From: Micromonospora sp. C28SCA-DRY-2
Lineage (GTDB): Bacteria > Actinomycetota > Actinomycetes > Mycobacteriales > Micromonosporaceae
Direction: 5' to 3'
NCBI RefSeq assembly: GCF_030519475.1
Contig: NZ_JAUMKD010000001.1
Span: 1,302,001 to 1,366,000 of the forward strand
Length of the DNA: 64,000 bases
How positions within the stretch are numbered: position 1 is the stretch's first letter; every line of letters begins with the position of its first letter. Below the pieces are notes generated by a model, which saw only the letters and a list, made by a program, of their open reading frames with translations, was not told where the DNA came from and searched no databases. The translations under genes and the position numbers were made by a program. Positions 27,358 through 35,847 of this stretch are shown piece after piece.

Positions 27358-29153
27358 TCGCGGCGACCCGTCCCGAGCGGGCGGTGCTGCGCCTGGCCCG
27401 GCCGTACCTGAACCGGCTGCTCGGCGCCGGGCTGCTCGCCGCGGTGACCGAGTTCGCCGGGCTGGCCCTGATGGCCACCGCCACCTGGCTGCTGATGAGC
27501 GCGGCCGGGCGGCCGCCGCTGGACCGGCTCACGGTGGCGATCGTCGCGGTCCGGGCCCTGGCCGTCAGCCGCGGCGTGTTCCGCTACACCGAGCGGCTCG
27601 CCGGGCACGACGCGGTGCTCCGGCTGGTCACCGACGTCCGGACCCGGGTGTTCGCCGCCCTCGCCGCCCGCCGGGCCCCCGAGCAGCGCACCGGCGACGC
27701 GCTGAGCCGGCTGGTCTCCGACGTGGAGGCGGTGCAGGACCTGCTCCTGCGGGTGCTCGTGCCGGCCTCGGCGGCGGCGCTGGTCAGCGTCGTGGCGGTG
27801 GGCGCGGCGGCGCTGATCTCCCCGGCCGCCGCCGGCACGCTCGCCGTGGGGCTGCTGGTCGCCGGCGTGGCGCTGCCCGCGCTGGCCACCGCGCTGACCC
27901 GGCGGGCCGCCGCCGAGGTGGCACCGCTGCGCGGGGCGCTGGCCGCCGACGCGGTCGACCTCACCCACGGCGCCGCCGACCTGGCCGCGTTCGGCGCCAC
28001 CGGGTCCGCGCTGGCGGCCGCCGGCCAGCGCACCGCACGGCTGGCCCGGCTGGAACGGCGGCTCGCCGCCACCGGGTTCGCGGTGGACGCGGCCGGCGTG
28101 CTGGTCGCCGGGCTGAGCGCCGCCGCCGTGGTGTTCGTCGCGCTGGCCCGGGACGTGGACGGGGTGCTGGTCGGGGTGCTCGCGGTGGGCACGCTCGCCG
28201 CCGTGGAGGTGGCGCTGGCGCTGGTCGGCGCCGCCCGGCAGCGGACCCAGCTGAGCGCCGGCCTGACCCGGGTCGCCGCCCTGCTCGACGCCGCCCCGAC
28301 CGACACCACACCGACCGCCGGCCCGACCGAAGCCACGGCCGCCGGCGCTGCCCCGGGAGGCGAGGAGACGCCGGCCGCGGTGAGCACGGCGCCGCATCAC
28401 GTGCGGTTCAGCGACGTGACGGTGCGCTACCGGGAAGGCGCCGCGCCCGCCCTGGTCGGGTTCGACCTCGACCTGCCGGCCGGGCGCCGGGTGGCCGTGG
28501 TCGGGCCGAGCGGGGCTGGCAAGAGCACCATCGCCGCCGTCCTCACCGGGTCGGTACGGCCCGAGGCGGGCCGGGTCACGCTGGACGGGCGGGACCTGTC
28601 GGCGTACTCCGCACAGGAGCTGCCGCGGGCGGTCGGCGGCCTGCTCGCCGAGGCGTACGTCTTCCACGCCTCGGTCCGGGACAACCTGCTGCTCGGCAGG
28701 GCCGGGGCGAGCGACGACGAGGTGGCCGCGGCCACCGCCGCCGCCGGCCTGCTGGACTGGGTACGCGAGCAGCCGGACGGCTGGGACACGGTGGTCGGCG
28801 AGGAGGGCGGGCAGCTCTCCGGCGGCCAACGGCAGCGGCTCGCGCTGGCCCGGGCGCTGCTCGCCGCCCCGGGCGTGCTGGTGCTCGACGAGCCGACCGA
28901 GGGGCTCGATCCGGCCGCCGCCGACGCGGTGCTCGCCTCGACGCTGGCCGCCACCCCGCCCGGGCACTCGGTGCTGCTGATCAGCCACCGGCTCAGCGGG
29001 CTGGCCGGGCTGGACGAGATAGTGGTGCTCGACGCCGGGCGGGTGGTGCAGCGCGGCCGGCACGCCGACCTGGTCGCGACTCCGGGCTGGTACCGGGACC
29101 AGTGGCGGCTCCAGGAGGCGGCCGAACGCGGGTACTTCGCGCTGACCCCCTGA
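27354..29153 (+). CDS. cydC: CydC, second half of the CydDC ABC exporter
   Basis: This 599-residue ABC half-transporter is the partner of CydD. Its membrane domain contains EFAGLALMATATWLLMSAAGRPPL and FRYTERLAGHDAVLRLVTDVR, the characteristic CydC/CydD inner-helix sequence. The nucleotide-binding domain has Walker A GPSGAGKST (near 384), signature QLSGGQRQRLALARA and Walker B VLVLDEPTEGLDP. An Ala/Thr-rich linker of about 35 residues (near 318-350) separates the two and looks expanded. GTG 27354 overlaps the cydD stop by 4 nt. It is the last gene of cydABDC. Confidence 0.93.
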   Translation: MIAATRPERAVLRLARPYLNRLLGAGLLAAVTEFAGLALMATATWLLMSAAGRPPLDRLTVAIVAVRALAVSRGVFRYTERLAGHDAVLRLVTDVRTRVFAALAARRAPEQRTGDALSRLVSDVEAVQDLLLRVLVPASAAALVSVVAVGAAALISPAAAGTLAVGLLVAGVALPALATALTRRAAAEVAPLRGALAADAVDLTHGAADLAAFGATGSALAAAGQRTARLARLERRLAATGFAVDAAGVLVAGLSAAAVVFVALARDVDGVLVGVLAVGTLAAVEVALALVGAARQRTQLSAGLTRVAALLDAAPTDTTPTAGPTEATAAGAAPGGEETPAAVSTAPHHVRFSDVTVRYREGAAPALVGFDLDLPAGRRVAVVGPSGAGKSTIAAVLTGSVRPEAGRVTLDGRDLSAYSAQELPRAVGGLLAEAYVFHASVRDNLLLGRAGASDDEVAAATAAAGLLDWVREQPDGWDTVVGEEGGQLSGGQRQRLALARALLAAPGVLVLDEPTEGLDPAAADAVLASTLAATPPGHSVLLISHRLSGLAGLDEIVVLDAGRVVQRGRHADLVATPGWYRDQWRLQEAAERGYFALTP

Positions 29154-29221
29154 CCTGGCCTCCGGGTCGGCCCAGGGATGTCCCCGACGACGCCCGGCCG
29201 CGATCGTGGCAGGGTGGTGCC

Positions 29222-29905
29222 ATGGCCGGCGGTGACGAGGTGATGGTGGAGGAGCGCCTGCGCGAGCTGGGTGACCGGCTGCGCGGGCCGGTACGGCTCA
29301 AGTCCGACCTGCTGACCGAGGCCCGGCACGGGCTGTTGGACGCCGTGGAGGCGTACCGGGAGGGCGGGCTGTCGGCGGCGGAGGCGCAGCGCCGCGCGGT
29401 GACCGAGTTCGGCAGCCCGGCGCAGCTGGCCCCGGCGTACCAGGCCGAGCTGGCGGTCGGCGCGCTGCGTGGGCTGTCGCTGCGGGTCGTCCTGGTGGCC
29501 GCCGTCGCGATCGTCGCCGGCGACCTGACCTGGCAGGGGGCGAGCTGGAGCGAGGGGCCCCGGCCGCCGGCCGGCTACCTGCTGCTCTCCGCCTCGATGG
29601 ACTGGCTGTGGATCAGCGCGTTCGTCCTGGCGGCGGCCGGACTGCTGGTCGCCACCGGCGCGGGCCGGTGGGGCGTGCCGGGCGGGGCCGTGCTCAACCG
29701 GGCGGTCGGCGCCAGCCTGACCGGCGTCCTCGTCCTCGCCGCGGCCGCCGGCGGCGGGCTGTTCGCCTGGTCGATGGGGCTCTGGGAGGCGGCCCTCACC
29801 TGGCCGCCGATGATCATCGGCGCGGTCCTGGTCGGCGCCGCCCTGTTCTGGATCGGCCGCGCGGCCCGCTACTGGCTGTCCGCCGCCCTGACCCCGGCCC
29901 GCTGA
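29222..29905 (+). CDS. Permease-prefix-domain membrane protein
   Basis: This 227-residue protein has an N-terminal helical domain (VEERLRELGDRLRGPVRLKSDLLTEARHGLLDAVEAYREGGLSAAEAQRRAVTEFGSPAQLAPAYQAELA), the 'permease prefix domain 1' often fused to or encoded beside FtsX-like permeases and PadR regulators. Four hydrophobic helices follow. No transporter ATPase is nearby. ATG 29222 has CAGGGTGG upstream and is used instead of the longer open frame from 29102. It converges on a PadR gene, the usual companion of this domain, which supports a shared envelope-stress role. Confidence 0.75.
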   Translation: MAGGDEVMVEERLRELGDRLRGPVRLKSDLLTEARHGLLDAVEAYREGGLSAAEAQRRAVTEFGSPAQLAPAYQAELAVGALRGLSLRVVLVAAVAIVAGDLTWQGASWSEGPRPPAGYLLLSASMDWLWISAFVLAAAGLLVATGAGRWGVPGGAVLNRAVGASLTGVLVLAAAAGGGLFAWSMGLWEAALTWPPMIIGAVLVGAALFWIGRAARYWLSAALTPAR

Positions 29906-29935
29906 CGCCCGTCCGGCGCGGCCGGTCGCGGCGGG

Positions 29936-30277
29936 TCAGGTCGGGGTGACCGGCGGGGCCGCGGGGTCGAGGAAGCGTCCGACGGTCGAGCTGAACTCGC
30001 GCCAGCCGGAACGTTCCCCGGCCAGCGCCCGCCGGCCGGCGTCGGTGAGCTCGTACGTCCGGCGCTCCCGCCCGTTGACGGTGCTCCAGCTACTGGCCAC
30101 GTGCCCGGCCCGCTCGAGCCGGCGCAGCGCCGGATAGATGGTGCCGGTGGGCAGGTCCAGGTGGCCGTCGCTGCGGATGCGCAGCGCCTCGATGATCGCG
30201 TAACCGTGCAGGGCGCCCCGCTCCAGCACCGCCAGCAGCAGCGCGTCGAGGTGGCCGTGCAGCGCCTGGGCCTTCAT
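29936..30277 (-). CDS. PadR-family transcriptional regulator
   Basis: This 113-residue PadR repressor has LDALLLAVLERGALHGYAIIEALR, then the winged-helix core LPTGTIYPALRRLERAGHVASSW and RRTYELTDAGRRAL, with only a short C-terminal dimerisation helix (subfamily 2). It starts at ATG 30277. No ribosome site is visible; TAGCGT lies 8 nt before the ATG, and a GTAGCTAC palindrome (30282-30289) overlaps this box and is a candidate autoregulatory operator. The convergent permease-prefix gene is the probable functional partner. Confidence 0.88.
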   Translation of the reverse strand: MKAQALHGHLDALLLAVLERGALHGYAIIEALRIRSDGHLDLPTGTIYPALRRLERAGHVASSWSTVNGRERRTYELTDAGRRALAGERSGWREFSSTVGRFLDPAAPPVTPT

Positions 30278-30425
30278 GTGTAGCTACGCTACTTGTCTGC
30301 GGGCCGGATCGCCACCGGGGTGCGGGCACCGGCCTCCCGGAGCCGCCCACTAGGGTATGTGCCCAGAGTCACTCGCCGGCACGGGACGCCGACGGGTGGG
30401 CAACCCGAAGCACACGGAGGTCAGC

Positions 30426-31370
30426 GTGGCCCGTCAGTCGCCCCAACGGCCCGACGCCGACGAGCCGGAACTCGACGAGACCGAGGGCAGCGTCGAGTCC
30501 GACAACGCGTCCGCGTCGGCCGAGGCCGCCCGCGCGCTCTGGGACGAGCTGCGGATCGACCCGGTGGAGATCGCCCTGCCCGCCGGCACCGGCTACACGC
30601 TGCGGGCGTACCGGCCGGCCCGGGAGCTGACCCCCACCGACGTCGCCGAGCGCGACCAGGACGACCCGTTCCTGGCCCGTCGCCAGGTCGTCGAGGAGGA
30701 CGAGGACGACGAGACCGTCGTGATCCTCGACGAGGAGGTCGCCCAGGAGTTCGCCGAGAGCGACGAGGAGGAGGCCAAGGCCCGGCGCCGCGCCAAGGGC
30801 GCGAAGGACGCCGACGACGCCGACGACGCCGAGGCGGACGAGGCGGCCGAGGCCGAGGCCGAGGCCGAGGACGAGGCGGGCGACGAGGAGGTCCCGGTCT
30901 TCCTCAGCCACCGGGGCCGGCTGCTGCTCTTCAAGACCCCGGAGTCGCTGGTCAGCTTCGTCCGCTCGGGCGCACCCAACGATCTGTCCCAACTGGACAG
31001 TTGGAATGAATTGTCCGAACGGGTGGAGCCGGCCGACATCGCTCCGCTGGACGAGGACATCTACGAGCTGGACCTGGTGGTCGAGAACCTGCGCGGCGGG
31101 CACGACGCCTGGGACACCACGCTGCTGATCGAGGCCGGCGAGATCGCCCGCGACCTGGCGTACGCGCTGCGCCTGCCGGCCGTGCTCGACATGCTCTCCG
31201 CCGGCTCCAGCCTCGACGACCTGGACGAGGCGCTGCGGGCCACGGTCAGCGGCGGCATCGGCGGTTTCCTCGGCCGGCGCCGGCTCAAGAAAATCGGGGC
31301 ACAAACCGCAAGTCTGGGTTGGCGCACCATTGTCGGCAAGATCTCTGCGGTCGTGGACTGGCGCGACTGA
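30426..31370 (+). CDS. Conserved actinobacterial protein with an acidic central region
   Basis: This 314-residue soluble protein of unknown function has residues about 95-160 made up largely of Asp, Glu and Ala (EEDEDDETVVILDEEVAQEF, EADEAAEAEAEAEDEAGDEE). They separate an N-terminal part (RALWDELRIDPVEIALPAGTGYTLRAYRP) from a C-terminal globular part (FLSHRGRLLLFKTPESLVSFVRSGAPNDLSQL, then LDEDIYELDLVVENL). Similar proteins have been labelled primosomal in databases, without evidence I can see. Start GTG 30426 has GGAGG 5 nt upstream. The IS110-derived gene follows after 64 bp, and the pair probably forms one transcript. Confidence 0.65.
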   Translation: MARQSPQRPDADEPELDETEGSVESDNASASAEAARALWDELRIDPVEIALPAGTGYTLRAYRPARELTPTDVAERDQDDPFLARRQVVEEDEDDETVVILDEEVAQEFAESDEEEAKARRRAKGAKDADDADDAEADEAAEAEAEAEDEAGDEEVPVFLSHRGRLLLFKTPESLVSFVRSGAPNDLSQLDSWNELSERVEPADIAPLDEDIYELDLVVENLRGGHDAWDTTLLIEAGEIARDLAYALRLPAVLDMLSAGSSLDDLDEALRATVSGGIGGFLGRRRLKKIGAQTASLGWRTIVGKISAVVDWRD

Positions 31371-31434
31371 CCCTTAACGGGGAGCATCAGTCTCTGGCAG
31401 AGAAAGACCTGTGTCCCGGGAGGAGGACGACGCC

Positions 31435-33771
31435 GTGGCGCTCGTGCGCGTGTACTGCGGTCTGGCCTCGGCGGATCCGGCCGACCGACCGGCTTCGGCC
31501 GGTTCGACGCTGACGTCCGCTGTGGTCGACGACGCAGGCCGTCTGCTGCATGTCTGCGAGATCGGCGACGACGCGGCGGGCTACGCCCGGCTGGTCGCGC
31601 TGCTCGTGGAGCGGTCGGGCGGGCCGAGCGGTGCGGCGATCGCCGCCGACAGCGACGACCACACGGTCACCTCGCTGCTCAGCGCCGCGGGTCGTCCCCT
31701 GGCGATCGCCGACGACGACTCGGTCGACGACTTCGCCGAGCGGTTCGCCGACGACGACTCGCTGGAGGAGATGCAGTCCCCGCCCGCCGAGCGGCGCGCG
31801 GTCGGCCTGGCCCGCGCACTCCAGGCCGGCGCGCTCTCCGCGATCACCCTGCCGGCGCACCGCGACCTCGCCGGCTACAAGCAGGTGCTCGCCGCGCACG
31901 CCGCGCTGGCCAGTGGCCGGCACTCGGCCGCCGTGGCGCTGCGCGAGGTGCTCCGCGAGCTCTACCCGGCGGCGCTGCGCGCCTACCCGGACCCGGCCGA
32001 GCCAATCCCGCTGGCCGTCCTCGACGCCCTGCCGGAGCCCGGCATGCTGGCCGGCACCGTCGCCCGGGGGCGGGAGGTCTCGGTCGCCGCCGACGCGGTC
32101 GCGGCCCACCTGGCCGCCGACGGGGTTGCCGAGGCCGAGGAGATCGAGGAGGCGGTCACCGCGCTGCGCGTGGCCATCTCCGAGACGCCCCGGCGGGCGA
32201 CGGTGAACCGCGCCCTCACCGCCGCCGTCGCCGAGACCGTACGCCAGGCCGTCGCCTCGGTCCGGGCCTGCGACGCCGGCTGCGAGGCGCTGGTCGGCGC
32301 GCTCAGCGCCCGGGTCAGCACGCCCGCGCCGGCGGCACCCGGCCGCCGCGCCGCCGGCCGCCGGGCCGAGCCGGTCGGCGACCGGCCCGGCCTGAACACC
32401 AGCACCGCCGGGCTGCGCACCATCCGGCCGGCCGAGCAGCCGACCCCGTCCGGCGGGCGGCGCAGCCGTCCGGAGCCGGTCTCCGGCACCACCGCGCCGC
32501 CGTCGCCCCGCCCGCTCGCCCCGCCGCCGGTAGCGCCGGCCCCGGTCACCCCGCCGCCGGTCGCGCCGCCGCCGGTCGCGCCGGCCGCGTCGGCCGGCAC
32601 CCCGGTCTCCGGCGGGCCGAGCCACCCCGAGCCCACCCCGCGCCGGGTGGACGGCCCGACCAACCGGCCGATCTCGGCACCGCCACCGCCGCCGCCGGGG
32701 ATCACGCCGATCGCACCGGCGCAGCGCGGCACGGTGCCTCCGGCGGAGGCCGGGGAGCCGTTCCGGCCCACGCTGACCACCGCGGCGATCAACAGCGCCC
32801 GGGCCGAGCGGCAGCGCACGGTCATCCCGCCGCGGCCGAAGACCAACGGCGAGGCGCCCACCGGCGGGTTCAGCGCCACCGACCTGAGCATCCCGGTGCC
32901 CACGCCCCGACCGGGCAAGGAGTCCGCCCCACCGGGCTCCCGGGCCAACTGGCCGCTGGTCAACAACCCGGACGACCCGGCCGACAGCTCCGCCAAGAAC
33001 CCGGTGGTCGGCTCGTACGGCGATCGGGGCGGGCGGGGCGTGGACGCGCCAACCGATCCCGGTGCGGAGCGTCGGGTCACCCCGCCGTGGCTCGCCGACG
33101 ACCTGCCCCAGGAGCCGCCGATGCTGCGGCTCGTGGAGCCCCCGCCGATGGCCGACCGGGCGCTGCGCGACGGGCCGAACCCGCCGGCCGACCCGCAACT
33201 GGAGAACCCGCCGCTGCGGCTGGTCGACCGGGAGAACGCCCCCCGCAACGGCCGACCTGTCCCCCCGCGTGCCGAGCACCCGGCGCCCGAGCACCGGCCG
33301 GCGCCGCCGGTGGAGCGGCGTCCCCCGCCCGTCTCCGACGAGGGCGACGGTGACCTGCTGATCTTCGCCCAGGCGAAGTCCGCCTGGTTCGTCGGGCACG
33401 GCGAGTCGGCCGACCTGGACTGGTCCACCACCGCCGACACCGGCTGGCAGGCGGCCGAGCAGGCCGCGCGGCCGTCGGTGGGCGCCGAGACCAAGGCCGG
33501 GCTGCCCAAGCGGGTGCCGCAGGCCAACCTCGTCCCCGGTTCCCCGCTGCGCGAGGAGCGTCCACTGCGGATCGTCCGCGACGCGGCGAGCCTTGCCGAG
33601 AACACCACCGGCTACTTCCGGGGCTGGCGTCGCGGCCAGGAGATCGGCGGGTTCGCGGTCGGCGGCCGGCCGGGCCGCGAGGCCGCCGGCGGCTGGGACT
33701 TCACCCGCGACACCGGCGACCGCGACGACGACCGGGAATACGAGTACCGCTCCGCCGGCTACCGCTCCTGA
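31435..33771 (+). CDS. Domesticated IS110-type transposase-derived protein with a CvnA-like C-terminal tail
   Basis: This protein has 778 residues. About 1-290 follow the N-terminal half of IS110 transposases: an RNase-H-like start (VVDDAGRLLHVCEI), AAGRPLAIADDDSVDDFAERF, LRELYPAALRAYPDPAEP and a helical region (EEIEEAVTALRV, RALTAAVAETVRQAVASVRAC). The DEDD residues appear to be lost: GIETD corresponds to AADSD, and the SDxxD pair to AERRA. The second transposase domain with the catalytic Ser is absent. In its place are about 350 Pro-rich residues, then blocks (LLIFAQAKSAWF; TADTGWQAA; AGLPKRVPQANLVPG; TGYFRGWRRGQ) also found at the end of CvnA, encoded opposite. GTG 31435 is preceded by GGGAGGAGG. 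The IS110 match is made by eye and needs a profile search. Confidence 0.6.
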   Translation: MALVRVYCGLASADPADRPASAGSTLTSAVVDDAGRLLHVCEIGDDAAGYARLVALLVERSGGPSGAAIAADSDDHTVTSLLSAAGRPLAIADDDSVDDFAERFADDDSLEEMQSPPAERRAVGLARALQAGALSAITLPAHRDLAGYKQVLAAHAALASGRHSAAVALREVLRELYPAALRAYPDPAEPIPLAVLDALPEPGMLAGTVARGREVSVAADAVAAHLAADGVAEAEEIEEAVTALRVAISETPRRATVNRALTAAVAETVRQAVASVRACDAGCEALVGALSARVSTPAPAAPGRRAAGRRAEPVGDRPGLNTSTAGLRTIRPAEQPTPSGGRRSRPEPVSGTTAPPSPRPLAPPPVAPAPVTPPPVAPPPVAPAASAGTPVSGGPSHPEPTPRRVDGPTNRPISAPPPPPPGITPIAPAQRGTVPPAEAGEPFRPTLTTAAINSARAERQRTVIPPRPKTNGEAPTGGFSATDLSIPVPTPRPGKESAPPGSRANWPLVNNPDDPADSSAKNPVVGSYGDRGGRGVDAPTDPGAERRVTPPWLADDLPQEPPMLRLVEPPPMADRALRDGPNPPADPQLENPPLRLVDRENAPRNGRPVPPRAEHPAPEHRPAPPVERRPPPVSDEGDGDLLIFAQAKSAWFVGHGESADLDWSTTADTGWQAAEQAARPSVGAETKAGLPKRVPQANLVPGSPLREERPLRIVRDAASLAENTTGYFRGWRRGQEIGGFAVGGRPGREAAGGWDFTRDTGDRDDDREYEYRSAGYRS

Positions 33772-33796
33772 CCGGCGGTACGCCGCACCGGACAGC

Positions 33797-33838
33797 GCGC
33801 CCCCGGTCACTGTGGACGTCCACAGTGACCGGGGGCGC
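33797..33838. terminator. Perfect 42-bp palindrome, probable terminator
   Basis: Two 21-bp halves joined without a loop (GCGCCCCCGGTCACTGTGGAC and its complement) start 25 bp after the stop of the IS110-derived gene. It probably ends that transcript and could act in both directions. Confidence 0.7.
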
Positions 33839-34327
33839 TGCCGTGCGGCGACCGGACCGGCGTGGGCACCCGCGCGGCGGTTCCTCCAGCACCCCCACGG
33901 CCGGCGGCACCGGCACTACCGCGCCGGCAGTAGCCAACGTCCTCACGCCCTCGCCAGTGGCGGCCCCGCGCCGCCGTCGGTGCCGCCCTCACGCCGCCGT
34001 CGGTAACGCCCGCACGTCGTCGGCCGCAGCGCCCTCACGCCGCCGTCAGTGGCGCCGGGACGAGTCGGGCACCCTGAGGGCGCCGCCATGGCACGTCCGC
34101 GCGCCAGCGGGCACCACACGGGGCTGGACGGCCCAGCCGGGCGGGAGCCGTCGCCACCGCCACGGGAACCGGCCACAGTGGCCGACGACTGCGCGACGCG
34201 CGGCAGGACCGCACTCCGCCCGCCGAGGCCGGGTACGCCCGCCCCCGACCCGGACGGCAGAGCGTGCCCGACGGCGGCGTGGCGGTCGGGCGCTGGACGG
34301 CGACGGCGCCGGACCCCGGGCAGCACG
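33839..34327. other. Gene-free region with degenerate short repeats
   Basis: About 490 bp between two convergent transcription units. GCCCTCACGCCGCCGTC occurs twice about 44 bp apart (near 33985 and 34029), with weaker variants (CGCCGCCGTCGG, CCTCACGCCCTCG) before it. The open frames here have no ribosome site and no recognisable product. I see nothing else. Confidence 0.5.
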
Positions 34328-34361
34328 CAGCGCCCGCTGGCGGAAGAGCCACCGGGCGCTG
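34328..34361 (-). terminator. Terminator of the conservon operon
   Basis: Arms CAGCGCCCGCTGGC and GCCACCGGGCGCTG pair with one mismatch around a GGAAGA loop, starting 10 nt after the cvnD stop. Confidence 0.65.
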
Positions 34362-34371
34362 GGCGGGACGA

Positions 34372-34986
34372 TCAGGCCGGCGCGACCGCGCGCGAGCGGC
34401 GCATGGTGAGCACGTACTCGACCAGCGAGATCAGCACGTGCTTCGTCGACTCCCGGTTACGGGCGTCGCAGGCCACCACCGGCACGTCGTTCGAGATCGC
34501 CAGCGCGTCCCGGACGTCCTGCGGGTCGTGGTACTGCATCCCGTCGAAGCAGTTGATGGCCACCAGGTACGGCAGCCGCCGGTGCTCGAAGAAGTCGATC
34601 GCCGCGAAGCAGTCGGCCAGTCGGCGGGTGTCCACCAGCACGACCGCGCCGATCGCCCCGCGCACCAGTTCGTCCCACATGAACCAGAAGCGGGTCTGAC
34701 CCGGCGTACCGAACAGGTACAGGATCAGGTCACGGTCGATCGAGATACGGCCGAAGTCCATCGCCACCGTGGTCGTCGTCTTGCCCGGCACCTGCCGGTT
34801 GTCGTCGACGCCCACGCCGGCGGAGGTCATGATGGCCTCGGTGGTCAGCGGCGTGATCTCCGAGACCGAGCCGACCAGCGTCGTCTTGCCGACGCCGAAG
34901 CCACCGGCGATAACGATCTTCGCCGACGTCACGCGCCCGCTCGGGGTCGGCGGCCGGTGCGACATGTCAGAGCCTGCGAAGTCCAC
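34372..34986 (-). CDS. cvnD: Conservon GTPase CvnD
   Basis: This 204-residue Ras-like (MglA/Cvn9D-type) GTPase has the P-loop AGGFGVGKTTLVGSVSE (about 28-44), TTTTVAMDFGRI (switch I region), GTPGQTRFWFMWDELVRGAIGAVVLVDTRR (switch II, with Gln) and AINCFDGMQYH in place of the NKxD box, as usual in this family. It should act as the nucleotide switch of the CvnABCD membrane complex. GTG 34986 (MDFAGSD...) is used because it matches known CvnD N termini and has GAGAGGG upstream; it overlaps cvnC by 20 bp. ATG 34965 is an alternative. Confidence 0.93.
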   Translation of the reverse strand: MDFAGSDMSHRPPTPSGRVTSAKIVIAGGFGVGKTTLVGSVSEITPLTTEAIMTSAGVGVDDNRQVPGKTTTTVAMDFGRISIDRDLILYLFGTPGQTRFWFMWDELVRGAIGAVVLVDTRRLADCFAAIDFFEHRRLPYLVAINCFDGMQYHDPQDVRDALAISNDVPVVACDARNRESTKHVLISLVEYVLTMRRSRAVAPA

Positions 34987-35344
34987 TCAGCACCCTCTCC
35001 AGCAGTTCAGTGCCCACCGCGTCGTCCGAGTCGTCCAGGATGGTCGGCTCGTGGACCGCGACCAGGCCGTCCGTCGCCATGTCGGCGATGAGCACCCGGG
35101 CCACACCGAGCGGGAGCTGCATTCGCGCCGCGATCTCGGCTAGCGACTGCACGCGTCCGTCACACAGCGCGGCGATGTACTGGTGCTCGCGGCCCTGCCC
35201 GCCACTGCCGTTGGCAGTGGCCCGGCCGCGCACCGTCGTCTCGACGAGCGCCTCCAGCGCGATGTCGAGTCGGGGGCGGGTACGACCACGGGTCACGGCG
35301 TACGGACGGACCAATGCTCCGGTCGGTTCGTCACGATCGACCAT
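34967..35344 (-). CDS. cvnC: Conservon protein CvnC (DUF742)
   Basis: This 125-residue DUF742 protein starts LVRPYAVTRGRTRPRLDIALEALVETT and contains HQYIAALCDGRVQSLAEIAARMQLPLGVARVLIADMATDGLVAVHEP, a winged-helix-like domain found only with conservon operons. It is the third component between the roadblock protein and the GTPase. ATG 35344 has AGGAGGTGA 8 nt upstream. Its stop lies inside the cvnD start region. Confidence 0.92.
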   Translation of the reverse strand: MVDRDEPTGALVRPYAVTRGRTRPRLDIALEALVETTVRGRATANGSGGQGREHQYIAALCDGRVQSLAEIAARMQLPLGVARVLIADMATDGLVAVHEPTILDDSDDAVGTELLERVLSGLRRL

Positions 35345-35442
35345 GTCGCCGCTCACCTCCTTCGTACCCGGCACCGGCTCCATCCGTTGGAGCCCGTCTC
35401 TCTCGTCGTTGCTGCGCCGCCGACCTCGGGGTCAGCAGGACG

Positions 35443-35847
35443 TCAGCCCAACATGCCCGCGGCCGCGCGCGGCTGCGGGGTCAACGCGTCGCCCACCCGG
35501 TCGACCAGCAACGCCATCTCGTAACCGACCTGCCCGACGTCACAGCTGCGGGCGGCGAGCACGGCGAACGACGAGCCGTCGGAGATGGACATCAGGAACA
35601 GGAAGCCATTGTCCATCTCCACCACCGTCTGCAGCACCGCGCCTCCCTCGAAGCAGCGGGCCGCACCCTGGGTCAGGCTGACCAGGCCGGACGCGATGGC
35701 GGCCAGCTGGTCGGCCCGGTCACGCGGGAGATCCCGTGACGCAGCGAGGAGCAGGCCGTCCGCGGAGACGGCGACCGCGTGCGCGACACCGGGAACCCGA
35801 TCGGCGAAGTTGGCCAGCAGCCAACCGAGATCCTGCGTAGTAGTCAT
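35443..35847 (-). CDS. cvnB: Conservon roadblock/LC7 protein CvnB
   Basis: This 134-residue roadblock/LC7-domain protein ([73 protein letters not shown]) is expected to bind the CvnD GTPase as an MglB-like regulator. The ATG at 35847 overlaps the cvnA stop by 4 nt (ATGA). A gap of about 100 bp separates it from cvnC. Confidence 0.93.
   Translation of the reverse strand: MTTTQDLGWLLANFADRVPGVAHAVAVSADGLLLAASRDLPRDRADQLAAIASGLVSLTQGAARCFEGGAVLQTVVEMDNGFLFLMSISDGSSFAVLAARSCDVGQVGYEMALLVDRVGDALTPQPRAAAGMLG

Noticed and set aside
26079..29063. 994-codon open frame antisense to cydD and cydC
   Set aside because: The sense frames have complete ABC domains; the antisense product is Gly/Gln/Arg-rich noise.
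31435..33771. An active IS110 insertion sequence
   Set aside because: The Ser-containing transposase domain and DEDD residues seem missing, no element ends are visible, and the gene sits in an operon with normal codon use.
33839..34327. Several overlapping open frames in the gap before cvnD
   Set aside because: No ribosome sites, no consistent codon bias and repetitive Arg/Pro/Gly translations; treated as non-coding.
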